This document shows positions 16,168-23,950 of a stretch of DNA of 35,050 nt, in pieces. The position numbers were made by a program, and so were the translations under genes. The stretch spans positions 1 through 35,050 of the forward strand of contig JANQPR010000249.1 of the NCBI GenBank assembly GCA_028285385.1, in the 5' to 3' direction. The DNA is from Phycisphaera sp. (GTDB lineage Bacteria > Planctomycetota > Phycisphaerae > Phycisphaerales > Phycisphaeraceae). The notes beneath the pieces were generated by a model. The model was not told the origin of the DNA. It saw nothing but the letters and a program-made list of their open reading frames with translations, and did no database searches. Positions within the stretch are counted from its first letter, which is position 1. Each line of letters opens with the position of its first letter.

Positions 16168-16403
16168 CAGCCTCCGTGCAACAACCGTGTTAACCGGTTC
16201 GAGTTGCTGTTGCGGGGAGGTGTCTGTGTGCAACAACTCGGCCGCCAATTGAGCGGCCCCCGAGGGACCATGACCGAATGGTTGACACGATAAAAGCAGC
16301 CGACACCGGCACATACGCCGCGCGCGATCTTGTTGCGCGAGGTCTTGCGAAATCTCTCAGGACTCGCGCGCGATGTCGGTTCGCACCTGGTTCGAACAGG
16401 GAG
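16168..16403 (+). repeat. Structured dispersed repeat, copy A
   Basis: This segment aligns over its whole length with 32591-32832 in the same orientation, at roughly three-quarters identity by eye, with exact shared blocks such as GTGTTAACCGGTTCGA, TACGCCGCGCGCGAT, CTCGCGCGCGATGTCGGTTC and GGTTCGAACAGGGAG. Both copies can fold into three hairpins: CTCCGTGCAACA (16172-16183) with TGTTGCGGGGAG (16208-16219); a CTCGGCCGC/GCGGC-CGAG arm pair near 16237-16265; and CGCGCGCGA (16319-16327) with TCGCGCGCG (16364-16372). A short minus-strand frame in each copy keeps the peptide NRHRARV, but it is probably not a gene. It lies just outside a dead transposase and marks one edge of the GH/sulfatase operon. 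Confidence 0.7.
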
Positions 16404-16621
16404 CTTCCTTCAACGTCATCCAAACCGCTTTCGTTGAAAGACTCAATGCCGTCCTCCACAGGGACGGCGTTGTCAATGGCGACGTCGGCGTTGCGACGTT
16501 TCTTTAGCGGCGCTGCGGCTTGTGAGTGACTGGAGCGTGCTTTGTAAACCGCTCTTTGGCAACTGCAGATTGAATGCGAATGTAAAGATCGCGCGGCGAT
16601 TGAAGCAATGCGTCGTGTTGT
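16404..16621. other. Short stretch between repeat A and transposase relic, nothing recognised
   Basis: No domain, promoter or clear hairpin is seen here apart from CCGTCC/GGACGG near 16449-16464. The reading frames crossing it show no family resemblance. Confidence 0.4.
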
Positions 16622-17466
16622 TCAAGCCGCAAGTCGAATCTCTACCGCCGCGAGTCTTGGGTCACCACGGCAAAGCACGTGTTCGATGGTGATCGTTGGT
16701 CTGTTCGGATCGAAGCTGCGGAACGGGATTGACTCGGGCAGCGTTTCGCTAATCCGGGCTTCGTCTGGTGTCAGGCGGCCAATTGCTTGATGCGGCCGCT
16801 GATGGTTGTACCAGTCACGGTTACCGTCAAGCTGTCGTTGCAGACACCGCAAGCCGATTGGCAGCAGGGCGGCCCTGAGCCAGAGCCGGAGCGTGCGGAA
16901 GAACCGCTCGACTTTGCCGTTGAAGCACGGCTAATGGATGGGGCAGCGGACGTAACGGATGCCGAGTCTCTCCATCCCTGTGTGGAACGCCTTCAGGAAC
17001 TGGCATCCGTGATCGGTGATCAGGAAGCCCGGCGTGCCGAAACGCATCGTCGATGCGGTTCCATGGGACGCTACCCAGTAGCCGCGCCGCGGAATCGGTA
17101 TCCGCCGCCTTCAGCCAGTGGCGGATCGTGTTGGGATGAAGTACGAACCGATTGGCCGTGGTACGGACGCTCCATCCGCGTAGGCGTATAAGTTGCAGAA
17201 TGGCCCAGCGTTGCTCGGGCCCATAGGCCGGGCGTTTGTGCGGCTTCATCGAAGCTCGCTGTCCTCGGAAGATGGTGAGCTCGCGTTCGAGCAACTCGGA
17301 CCGAGTGTGCGGGTGGTCGCGTTGCCCAAGACGGGTGAACCGAGGCTGGCCAGCAGTCTGGAGCGAGCCAGCTGGTATGACTGGTCAAGGACGATGGCCA
17401 CGCCGCTGATGACTAGGCGGACGCCGGAATCAGAAAGCAGACGCATGAGTACAAGGTAGGCCTCAG
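16622..17466 (-). pseudogene. Degenerate DDE integrase-core transposase (IS relic A)
   Basis: On the minus strand a family of planctomycete rve-type transposases can be followed in pieces. An N-terminal hydrophobic piece (LVLMRLLSDSGVRLVISG) lies in one frame; then YGPEQRWAILQLIRLRGWSV and RTTANRFVLHPNTIRHWLKA, the helix-turn-helix part, in a second. After WNRIDDA the frame jumps to PGFLITDHGCQFLKAFHTGM, CFNGKVERFFRTLRLWLRA and DWYNHQRPHQAIGRLTPDEA. The region between, which should hold the first catalytic Asp, is missing: about 100 residues are deleted. A TAG stop at about 16932 interrupts the last part. At least one further frameshift lies near 17325. The gene cannot be active. It lies between repeat copy A and the GH4 gene. 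Confidence 0.8.
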
Positions 17467-17655
17467 CGTGATAAAAATCATGGCCAAGGCCCGCTCGGTT
17501 CACGTCACAGTCTGCTGCGCCATCACACGAACTTCGATCGGCTACGCGCACAATCTACTGCGCTACTAGACCACCGCGATGGTGAGCCGCACTGACTTGC
17601 CCCTCCTTCACCCTGCCACTGTTTCCAGGTTAAGGGTAGGTCAAGTTTGCTCGCC

Positions 17656-19032
17656 TCAAGTCACGCTTGAGCCTACACACTGCCGGCTCCGTACGTAGAG
17701 CACTTCCGCCTGCTCGTTCATGATGTCTTCAATCAGGGCGTCGGTATCGCCGATCGAGTGGGTGAGCGGGTCGGTCAGTAAAGCACGGCGGATTAGGTCG
17801 TGGTCGCAGTGGTGGGCGGCGGCGGCGGTGAGTTCGTGAGTATCCAACACTTGCTCGCAGAGGCCGCGCACGCCCCGGGGCATCTCGGGGTGAGGACGGG
17901 GGCGTGGGCCGTCCATGTCGATGTCGCAGAGCAGTTCGATGAAGGCGTCGTCGGCCATGTTCGGCACCGCGCCGCGGTTATTGGTGTTGATGAATGTGGG
18001 TTTGTTCAGGCCGGCCCACATGTTCTCGATCAGGTCGGTGGCGGGGTCCATGCCGAACTCGGTGTCGAACTCCGCGATGTCCGCCGCGCCGGAGAGGTAG
18101 GCGTCGACCCTCGCCCAGACCTCGTTCGTCCACGCCACGCGCTCGGCGGTCTCGAAGATCTTGAGCGGTGGGTGCGTGTCCCGCCCCGCCCGTCCGGAGG
18201 CCTGATAAAACCGCACGTACTCCTTGGTGTGGCTGACAACACTGGGTAGGACCCCGAACGCATCGAAGAGCTCCACCGCGATGCCGTTGTTGAGCCAGCC
18301 CTTGGCGTGGCACTTGCTGCCTTGGGCCTGCTCGTTAAGGTCGCCGCTCGCCTGCCCACGCATGTGCTCGACGATCGTGTCGGTCAGATCGCGGCCGTCG
18401 TAGCTGGCTTCGAGCATCCACGTAAAGTGGTTGGGTCCGGCAGTGAGCAGTTTGAACCTGTCGTCGGCCGGGACGCTGCAGATCTCGGCGTAACTCTGGC
18501 GCAGCGTGTATTGGGCGTCGCAGAGCGCGAAGGACTTGATGCTGGGGAAGAAGCGTTGGAGTCCCATGCCGTGTACCGTCGCGGGGTTGATGTAGTTGAT
18601 CAGCCAGGCGTCGGGGCAGAGTTCGAGCACGTCGCGCGCGCAGCCCGCGATCTGAGGCCATTCACGGAGTGCTCGGAACACGCCGCCGGGGCCGATGGTG
18701 TCCCCCGAGCACATGCGGATGCCGTACTTCTCACTGATCCGGCAGTCGATATCACGGTAATGCACGTTACGGTCGGCGAACGCAAGCACAACAAAGTCCG
18801 CTCCTTTCAGCACGTCGCGCCGGTCCACCGAGGCCTCTAACCGCAGTGGCGAGGCGTTGTGCTCGATCACCCGTTCGGCGAGTGTCTTCATCTTTTCCAG
18901 ACGGACCGCATCGGTATCGACGAGCGCCAGGGTGCCTTGTCGCAGGTGGAGCGAATGCACCATCTGCCATATGGCTTTGCGGCCGAAGAACAGGCTCCCG
19001 GCACCGACGACGACGACTTTGGGTTTCGACAA
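17656..19032 (-). CDS. GH4-family NAD-dependent glycosidase (alpha-galactosidase/alpha-glucuronidase-like)
   Basis: This 458-residue protein begins with a Rossmann NAD-binding strand, KPKVVVVGAGSLFFGRKAIW, and has the GH4 marks VLAFADRNVHYRDIDCRI, CSGDTIGPGGVFRALREWP, WLINYINPATVHG, FALCDAQYTLRQ and GPNHFTWML. In GH4 the Cys and His of the last two motifs bind the Mn2+ needed for NAD-dependent redox-elimination hydrolysis; both are present. The enzyme has no signal peptide, as usual for this cytoplasmic family. The family start fits a TTG at 19032 preceded by AAGGA; a longer frame from GTG at 19137 would overlap the sulfatase gene by 16 bp and adds an unrelated leader. It is the last gene of the LacI-controlled operon. 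Glycosidic specificity cannot be assigned. Confidence 0.87.
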   Translation of the reverse strand: MSKPKVVVVGAGSLFFGRKAIWQMVHSLHLRQGTLALVDTDAVRLEKMKTLAERVIEHNASPLRLEASVDRRDVLKGADFVVLAFADRNVHYRDIDCRISEKYGIRMCSGDTIGPGGVFRALREWPQIAGCARDVLELCPDAWLINYINPATVHGMGLQRFFPSIKSFALCDAQYTLRQSYAEICSVPADDRFKLLTAGPNHFTWMLEASYDGRDLTDTIVEHMRGQASGDLNEQAQGSKCHAKGWLNNGIAVELFDAFGVLPSVVSHTKEYVRFYQASGRAGRDTHPPLKIFETAERVAWTNEVWARVDAYLSGAADIAEFDTEFGMDPATDLIENMWAGLNKPTFINTNNRGAVPNMADDAFIELLCDIDMDGPRPRPHPEMPRGVRGLCEQVLDTHELTAAAAHHCDHDLIRRALLTDPLTHSIGDTDALIEDIMNEQAEVLYVRSRQCVGSSVT

Positions 19033-19121
19033 AACGGGTTCCTTCAGTAGGCGAGACGAATCTACCAGACCGAACCAGCGGCTCACCGAGGATCGGTATA
19101 GCCGGCCTGCTACGAGCGACG

Positions 19122-20528
19122 CTATCCGGAGGCCCACGGCTCATGGTCGTTGTGCCAGCGGGGATTGCCGACCACCTGAAGCCCGCCCGTGGCCGGTGCG
19201 CTAAACCAGTGGTAGTAACGGTCTAGCTGCTGTATCAAGGCGGGCACCGCGGGGTGTCCCGGCCGATAGGTGTCGTGGTTTTCGCGGGGGTCACGTTGGA
19301 GGTCGTAGAGCTCGAAGCCCCGGTCTGCGTCGGGCGAGGGCGCACGGGCGATCAGCTTGTGGGTGCGGTTTCGGATCATGCGGGCGTTTCCGTACTCGCA
19401 GCACTGCCAGTCCCGCCAGCCTGTGATGTCGTCGTCACGCAAAAACGGCATCAGGCTCTGGCCCGGGCGGGGGTGTCGGTCTTCTTCCACGACGGGTTCG
19501 CGCTGGGCACGGACTAAACTCAGCAACGTGGTGAAGACATCGCAGTGGTCTACGGGCCGACCGACGCGCCGGCCCTCCCGGATCGTGCCGGGGCAGCACC
19601 AGATCGAGGGCACCCGGATCGACTCGTCGAGGAAGTTCTGGGGTCGGGTGGCGTTGCCCTTGCCCGTGAGCCCGTGGTGACCGTTCATGTGGCCGTGGTC
19701 CGAGGTGTAGACCACGAGCGTGCGGTCGAGTTGACCGAGCTGATTCCACGCGTCGAGAACCTCGGCGATTTGCTGGTCGATGAACTCGACGCTCGCGTAG
19801 TAGTCGGCGAGTTCGTTAAGAAAGGCCGGCCCGGGCGGCGGGCTAGCGAAATGGGCCCGGCCGTGCGAAGCCGAGAACCGCTCCGGCGCGTCGTGCCCCG
19901 CCAACGCCGTGCGGTAGTGGTCCCGCAACAACGGCGGGGCGTTGTCGTGCGGGGTGTGCGTGTCGGTGTAGCCCACGAACAAGAACACCGGCCGGTGGGC
20001 GGAGACGCGGTGGGTGTCGCGAAGGAAATCGATGGCCCGCTGGGTCACGCGTGGCGACTGTGGGCCCTCCCACCTGGCGAGCTCTCCGTTGTCACTGAAG
20101 CACTGCACCCCGTCGCGGGCGTTGGTGCCGAAGCGGGACGAGAACCAGTCGTCAAAGCCCGAGACCGGCTCTCCGCCGCCGCCGGCGTGCCACTTGCCGA
20201 TCATCCCGGTGCGATACCCGGCCGACTGCGCGAGCCCGCCCAGGTGAACCCGGTCACGGATGCCGGGGTGGCGGTGTCTGGGCTCGAGATTGCGGCCTTC
20301 TTGGAGGTAGTCGTGCACGCCGTGTACGGACGGCGTGGTACCGGTCCAGAACGACGCGCGGGCGGGGGAGCACACGGGGCTGGGCGTGTAGGCGTGGTCG
20401 AACACGGTGCCGGCATCCGCGAGCCGCTGCATCGTGGGGGTGCGCGCGTGTGGGTCGCCGTAGACCGACGACGCCCATCGGCCGTGGTCGTCGGTCATGA
20501 ATACCAGGATGTGCGGCGGGCCGGTCAA
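19122..20528 (-). CDS. Type I sulfatase
   Basis: This 468-residue protein is an S1-family (formylglycine) sulfatase. The metal-binding start is ILVFMTDDHGRWASSVYGDP, the active-site motif is VCSPARASFWTG with Cys53 in canonical C-x-P-x-R for conversion to formylglycine, and further marks are GMIGKWHAGG, FLFVGYTDTHTPHD, VVYTSDHGHMNGHHGL and the closing YDLQRDPRENHD. No signal peptide is visible at the N-terminus, which is unusual for planctomycete sulfatases and suggests cytoplasmic action on imported sulfated oligosaccharide. An in-frame TGA lies just upstream, so the start must be TTG at 20528 or a later codon. It follows the GH39-like dockerin gene by 18 bp. It removes sulfate from a sugar; the linkage is unknown. 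The activating enzyme is not in this window. Confidence 0.9.
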   Translation of the reverse strand: MTGPPHILVFMTDDHGRWASSVYGDPHARTPTMQRLADAGTVFDHAYTPSPVCSPARASFWTGTTPSVHGVHDYLQEGRNLEPRHRHPGIRDRVHLGGLAQSAGYRTGMIGKWHAGGGGEPVSGFDDWFSSRFGTNARDGVQCFSDNGELARWEGPQSPRVTQRAIDFLRDTHRVSAHRPVFLFVGYTDTHTPHDNAPPLLRDHYRTALAGHDAPERFSASHGRAHFASPPPGPAFLNELADYYASVEFIDQQIAEVLDAWNQLGQLDRTLVVYTSDHGHMNGHHGLTGKGNATRPQNFLDESIRVPSIWCCPGTIREGRRVGRPVDHCDVFTTLLSLVRAQREPVVEEDRHPRPGQSLMPFLRDDDITGWRDWQCCEYGNARMIRNRTHKLIARAPSPDADRGFELYDLQRDPRENHDTYRPGHPAVPALIQQLDRYYHWFSAPATGGLQVVGNPRWHNDHEPWASG

Positions 20529-20546
20529 AGCGTCTGCGTCCTGTTT

Positions 20547-22403
20547 TCAATCGCGGCGGACCCCACATCGGGACGCCCGCCACCGTCGACAGATTAAACA
20601 GAACCCGACGAGAACCACTCCCGGGGCAAAGGGTTCCGGCACCGACGAAACGGGTAACGTCGGGCCGGCCTGGAAGCCCCACTGCTGCAGGACCAGGTCC
20701 AGGTCGCCCTGCTCGACCTGCCCACCTCCGTCGAAGTCGCCGCGGGCCCAGCCGGTGTCCGTGCCGCCCCAGTTCTGGAGGACCGCATCGAGATCGCTCT
20801 GATCGATGACGCCGTCCAGGTTGGCGTCACCTCGGGTCGTACCGGCCAAACTGGTGATCCAGAGCTCGCCGTCGGCTTCGGTCAGCACGCCGTCGCCGTT
20901 GAGGTCGTTGCGGGAATCCGCGCTGGCCTGGGCAGCAATCATCGCCAACAGCGCGTCGATGTCGGCGGCGTCGAGTAACCCCGATCGATCAAAGTCACCC
21001 ACGGGCACCGCGTCATACAGCAGCACGACCACCGCGTCTTCGGGCATGACCACTTCAACAACGCCATCGCTTGCCGTTGCCGTCCCGGTCGTCAGCACGG
21101 CCGGGCCGCCGATCTGTTTTAGCGTGATGTCGGTACCGACCCATTCGCCCGACTCCAGCGACACCTCCACCGTTTGCTCGTTCAGAGAACGGTTGATCAG
21201 CATCACGGCCCGTTTGGCCTGATCGGCGACGGCCAGCGATTCGACCAGGGTCGGTTCAGTGGAATCCGACTGGGCCCACTCCCCGATGAAGTGTTCGACC
21301 ATCAACGCGCGGACGTGTCCGGCTGGCCGCAGCCCGGGGCCGCCGGGGATGATCTTGCCGTAGGTGTTGTCGCTGTCGTTCCAGGGCTGGACCACTTCGA
21401 TCTCGCCGCGGGTCAGTACCCGCCGGTGCATCAGCGCGTCCCAGACCGCGCCGACGTCGTCTCGCATCAAGCGTTGGGTGTCGTTGGCGAAGTTGGTGTA
21501 GAGGTTGGTTTCACCAAGCCACAGCTCGACGTCCTCGCCGCCGGGCAGGCCGTCCAGCCACCCACGCAGAACGTCGCCGCGGTCGCCGACTGTCTCGGCC
21601 TTCTCGTATAGGAAAGCGCGGTCGGTGGAAGTCCCCGAGGTCGCGTAGTGGTGGTACGTAAAGGCGTCCATGTTGGCCGGACCCACCGCGGCCATGAAGC
21701 TCTGGATGTCGGCGTTATCGAACGGCTGCGTCCACGCCCCGGCCGCGACCTGGATCGTCGGGTCGACTGCTCGCACCGCCGCCGCGACCGCGTTGTGGAC
21801 CGCCGCCAACGCCGCGATGTCGCCGTCATATGCCCCGTCCCGTTCGTTGAACGTCTCGATCCACGTCACCCGGTGCCCGAGTTGCACGTTCGCGATATCC
21901 ACCAGGTCGGCCACGAAATCGGCGTAGTCGCCAACCCGGTCCGGGGCGAGCCGGCCGTCGGGGCCATCCCACGCCGTCGGCCAGTCGGGGACCGTGAGCA
22001 TGACTTCCCCGACGCGGGAGGTGACTGCGCCGAGCACCTGATCGATTGTGTCCGGAACCCAGTTGAAATCCACGTCGACCCAAGCTTGGCGACCCATCGG
22101 GTTCAGGATCCCCGTCGCGTGCAGGCGGGCGATCCCCGGCGACAACTGCTCGACCTTGTCCTGATACAACGGTGAGGAGGACCGCGTCGGGTCGGTTCCG
22201 TCCCAAAGGTTTAACCCGTAAGCCCGGGCGTCGATGATTCCGCCGTGCTGCTGCCAATCCACCGTGATCTCTACCGACCACGCCGGGCTTGTGACCGTGG
22301 CCACGACGACCAGCATCGCATGGATCGCAACACAAGCAGCGCGGACGGGGCCACGCTGGAGCGTCCGATACCGCAGGCGCGATGCAAGCTGATTAAATAA
22401 CAA
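20547..22403 (-). CDS. Secreted GH39-like glycosidase with double dockerin-like region and PEP-CTERM tail
   Basis: This 618-residue protein starts with TTG at 22403 behind a strong GGAGGTGA. A signal segment (AACVAIHAMLVVVATVTSPA) precedes a clan GH-A TIM barrel resembling GH39 and related xylosidase/iduronidase enzymes: GYLN-like YGLNLWDGTD, MLTVPDWPTAWDGP, WIETFNERDGAY (acid/base Glu187), FTYHHYATSG and LWLGETNLYT (nucleophile Glu298). A beta-sandwich follows, then four dockerin-like calcium loops: VGDFDRSGLLDAADIDALLA, LNGDGVLTEADGELW, DANLDGVIDQSDLDAVLQNW and DFDGGGQVEQGDLDLVLQQW. The end is a PEP-CTERM tail (SVPEPFAPGVVLVGF, then RRWRA). Four loops make two dockerin units, twice the number in the other proteins here. 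It is probably displayed at the surface. Substrate unknown. Confidence 0.83.
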   Translation of the reverse strand: MLFNQLASRLRYRTLQRGPVRAACVAIHAMLVVVATVTSPAWSVEITVDWQQHGGIIDARAYGLNLWDGTDPTRSSSPLYQDKVEQLSPGIARLHATGILNPMGRQAWVDVDFNWVPDTIDQVLGAVTSRVGEVMLTVPDWPTAWDGPDGRLAPDRVGDYADFVADLVDIANVQLGHRVTWIETFNERDGAYDGDIAALAAVHNAVAAAVRAVDPTIQVAAGAWTQPFDNADIQSFMAAVGPANMDAFTYHHYATSGTSTDRAFLYEKAETVGDRGDVLRGWLDGLPGGEDVELWLGETNLYTNFANDTQRLMRDDVGAVWDALMHRRVLTRGEIEVVQPWNDSDNTYGKIIPGGPGLRPAGHVRALMVEHFIGEWAQSDSTEPTLVESLAVADQAKRAVMLINRSLNEQTVEVSLESGEWVGTDITLKQIGGPAVLTTGTATASDGVVEVVMPEDAVVVLLYDAVPVGDFDRSGLLDAADIDALLAMIAAQASADSRNDLNGDGVLTEADGELWITSLAGTTRGDANLDGVIDQSDLDAVLQNWGGTDTGWARGDFDGGGQVEQGDLDLVLQQWGFQAGPTLPVSSVPEPFAPGVVLVGFCLICRRWRASRCGVRRD

Positions 22404-22450
22404 GAAGTCACCTCCGCCGCCGATTCGCCGAGCTTCCTCATGCGGCTTAC

Positions 22451-23950
22451 CTAAAAACCAAACTCTTTGTCGGTGCCCGGAAGGGTGTAGCGGCCGAACA
22501 ACGGGAACGGCGGTTCATCCCAGATCACCACCGACACGGACCAACCCGGGAGCGACATGCCGTGCAACGACGACAACCCCTCGACCACGCATCCGTCGGC
22601 GTCGATTCCGAACCTGGTCATCAGTCCGGTTTCATTCTCATCGGCTTCGGTTCGTAGCCGGACCGAAGCCTCTCCGAGGTTGACCAGCAGCAACGAGCAT
22701 CGCCCGCATTCACGGACCAGGGGCAGCAACACCAGCGCGTCCGACCCCGGCGTATCCGCATAGGCACGGCGACCGGTCAGGTAGCGCGTCGCTAGCAGGT
22801 AGAACTGGCCGGCGGGTCGGAGGTCGGCCTGGATGTCCATGAGCCCGTAGGCGTTGCCCATCGCGTGCCACATCGCGACGCAGGTGATCCCGTCCCGCGT
22901 CAGTTCGGCCACTGTGGCCGCCAGGAACGCGGCCCCGATGTGGTTGCCGTGGCGGGGTTCGTAGGGCTTCCACGTCCACTTGACGTGCAACTCGTTGAGG
23001 TGGGTTTCGACGTGGGTCAGGCCGCGCTCGCGCAACGCTTGGTGGACCGCCGCTGCGTCGGACGCGATCTCGCGGACGCGGCGGAAGACCTGCTCGTTCG
23101 AGTCCGTTGGCTTGCCCACGGCATACGCGTGCCAACTCAGAAAATCGATGTGCTCGCCGCTGGTATCCAGGAACGGGCCAACCCAGTCGGGGTTCGCCCA
23201 CGTCAGCGCCGGCCCGCCGACCTTGACACCCGGTGCTTCGGACCGCGCGACCACGGCAAAACGGTTGTAGAGCCGCCACAACTCCGGCATCGCGTCACGC
23301 TTCGCCCACGTGTTGTCAAACTCGTTGAAGATTTCGATGTGCGTCACCGGCACGGGCGACGCCTCGACCACCGCTCGCACGAAGTCCCGGAACAACGCTT
23401 CCGCCTCATCGTACCGGTCCGGCGGGATGAACTTCGACTCGCTGAACCACTCCGGCCAGTCGGGGAACGTCACCATCAGCGACGCCTCGGGCACCGCGGC
23501 CGCCGGTCCGAGCGTGCGACGGATCACCTGCCGATCGAACACCCGGGTCTCCGCCGAGCTCCAGAAGTCGGTCAGGCCCGAGTGGTGGACCCGCACCATC
23601 CCCGGGCTCAGTGCGCTAAGGAAGGGGGCGAACCGGGGCAGCCGGGACTTCGCTGGGGCGGCCATGCTGTAGGTGTTGACGCCCCAGTGTGTGGCGGTGA
23701 CCACACCTTCATCCGCGGCCCAATCCAGCACAAGTTCGACTTCGACGGTCGGCAGAGACGGGTCAGGTTGATAGCCGGGCCGATCCTCTGCGGCCGCTTC
23801 GGTTTCGATCCCGGCCTCGCGTGCGTTCGCCGGGAGGTCGGTGTCGCGCTGCGACAAGTCCGGCGTGCGTGGCGCCTGCGCCTCCACCGCCACTCCCACG
23901 CCGCAAGCGATCACAAGTCCCAGCCAGGTTTGGTGCTTGGACACGCTCAT
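22451..23950 (-). CDS. Secreted GH39-like glycosidase
   Basis: This 499-residue protein has a signal peptide (HQTWLGLVIACGVGVAVEAQA) and a linker rich in Glu/Asp/Ala, then a GH-A clan TIM barrel: VVTATHWGVNTYSMA, LMVTFPDWPEWFSE, HIEIFNEFDNTW (acid/base Glu210), FLSWHAYAVGKPT and VETHLNELHVKW (nucleophile Glu320), closing with a beta domain (VLLPLVRECGRCSLLLVNLG). It is a paralogue of the following gene (20547-22403): both have VDW/LDWA-type starts, a V/TFPDWP strand and the same order of motifs, but this one lacks dockerin and PEP-CTERM parts. Its ATG at 23950 overlaps the GH2 stop in an ATGA, so translation is probably coupled. GH39 members include beta-xylosidases and alpha-iduronidases; which applies is not visible. 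Confidence 0.83.
   Translation of the reverse strand: MSVSKHQTWLGLVIACGVGVAVEAQAPRTPDLSQRDTDLPANAREAGIETEAAAEDRPGYQPDPSLPTVEVELVLDWAADEGVVTATHWGVNTYSMAAPAKSRLPRFAPFLSALSPGMVRVHHSGLTDFWSSAETRVFDRQVIRRTLGPAAAVPEASLMVTFPDWPEWFSESKFIPPDRYDEAEALFRDFVRAVVEASPVPVTHIEIFNEFDNTWAKRDAMPELWRLYNRFAVVARSEAPGVKVGGPALTWANPDWVGPFLDTSGEHIDFLSWHAYAVGKPTDSNEQVFRRVREIASDAAAVHQALRERGLTHVETHLNELHVKWTWKPYEPRHGNHIGAAFLAATVAELTRDGITCVAMWHAMGNAYGLMDIQADLRPAGQFYLLATRYLTGRRAYADTPGSDALVLLPLVRECGRCSLLLVNLGEASVRLRTEADENETGLMTRFGIDADGCVVEGLSSLHGMSLPGWSVSVVIWDEPPFPLFGRYTLPGTDKEFGF

Noticed and set aside
16380..16403. GGTTCGAAC in repeats A and B as a tRNA T-arm or tRNA-derived attachment site
   Set aside because: No acceptor stem, D-arm or anticodon arm can be folded around it in either copy.
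16168..16403. Integron attC site or CRISPR repeat
   Set aside because: Only two diverged copies 16 kb apart, no spacers and no integrase; the paired attC core sequences are not in the right places.
16190..16459. Small minus-strand ORF sharing NRHRARV with a frame in repeat B
   Set aside because: The similarity comes from the repeat as a whole; differences are not concentrated at third codon positions and the frame ends differ between copies.
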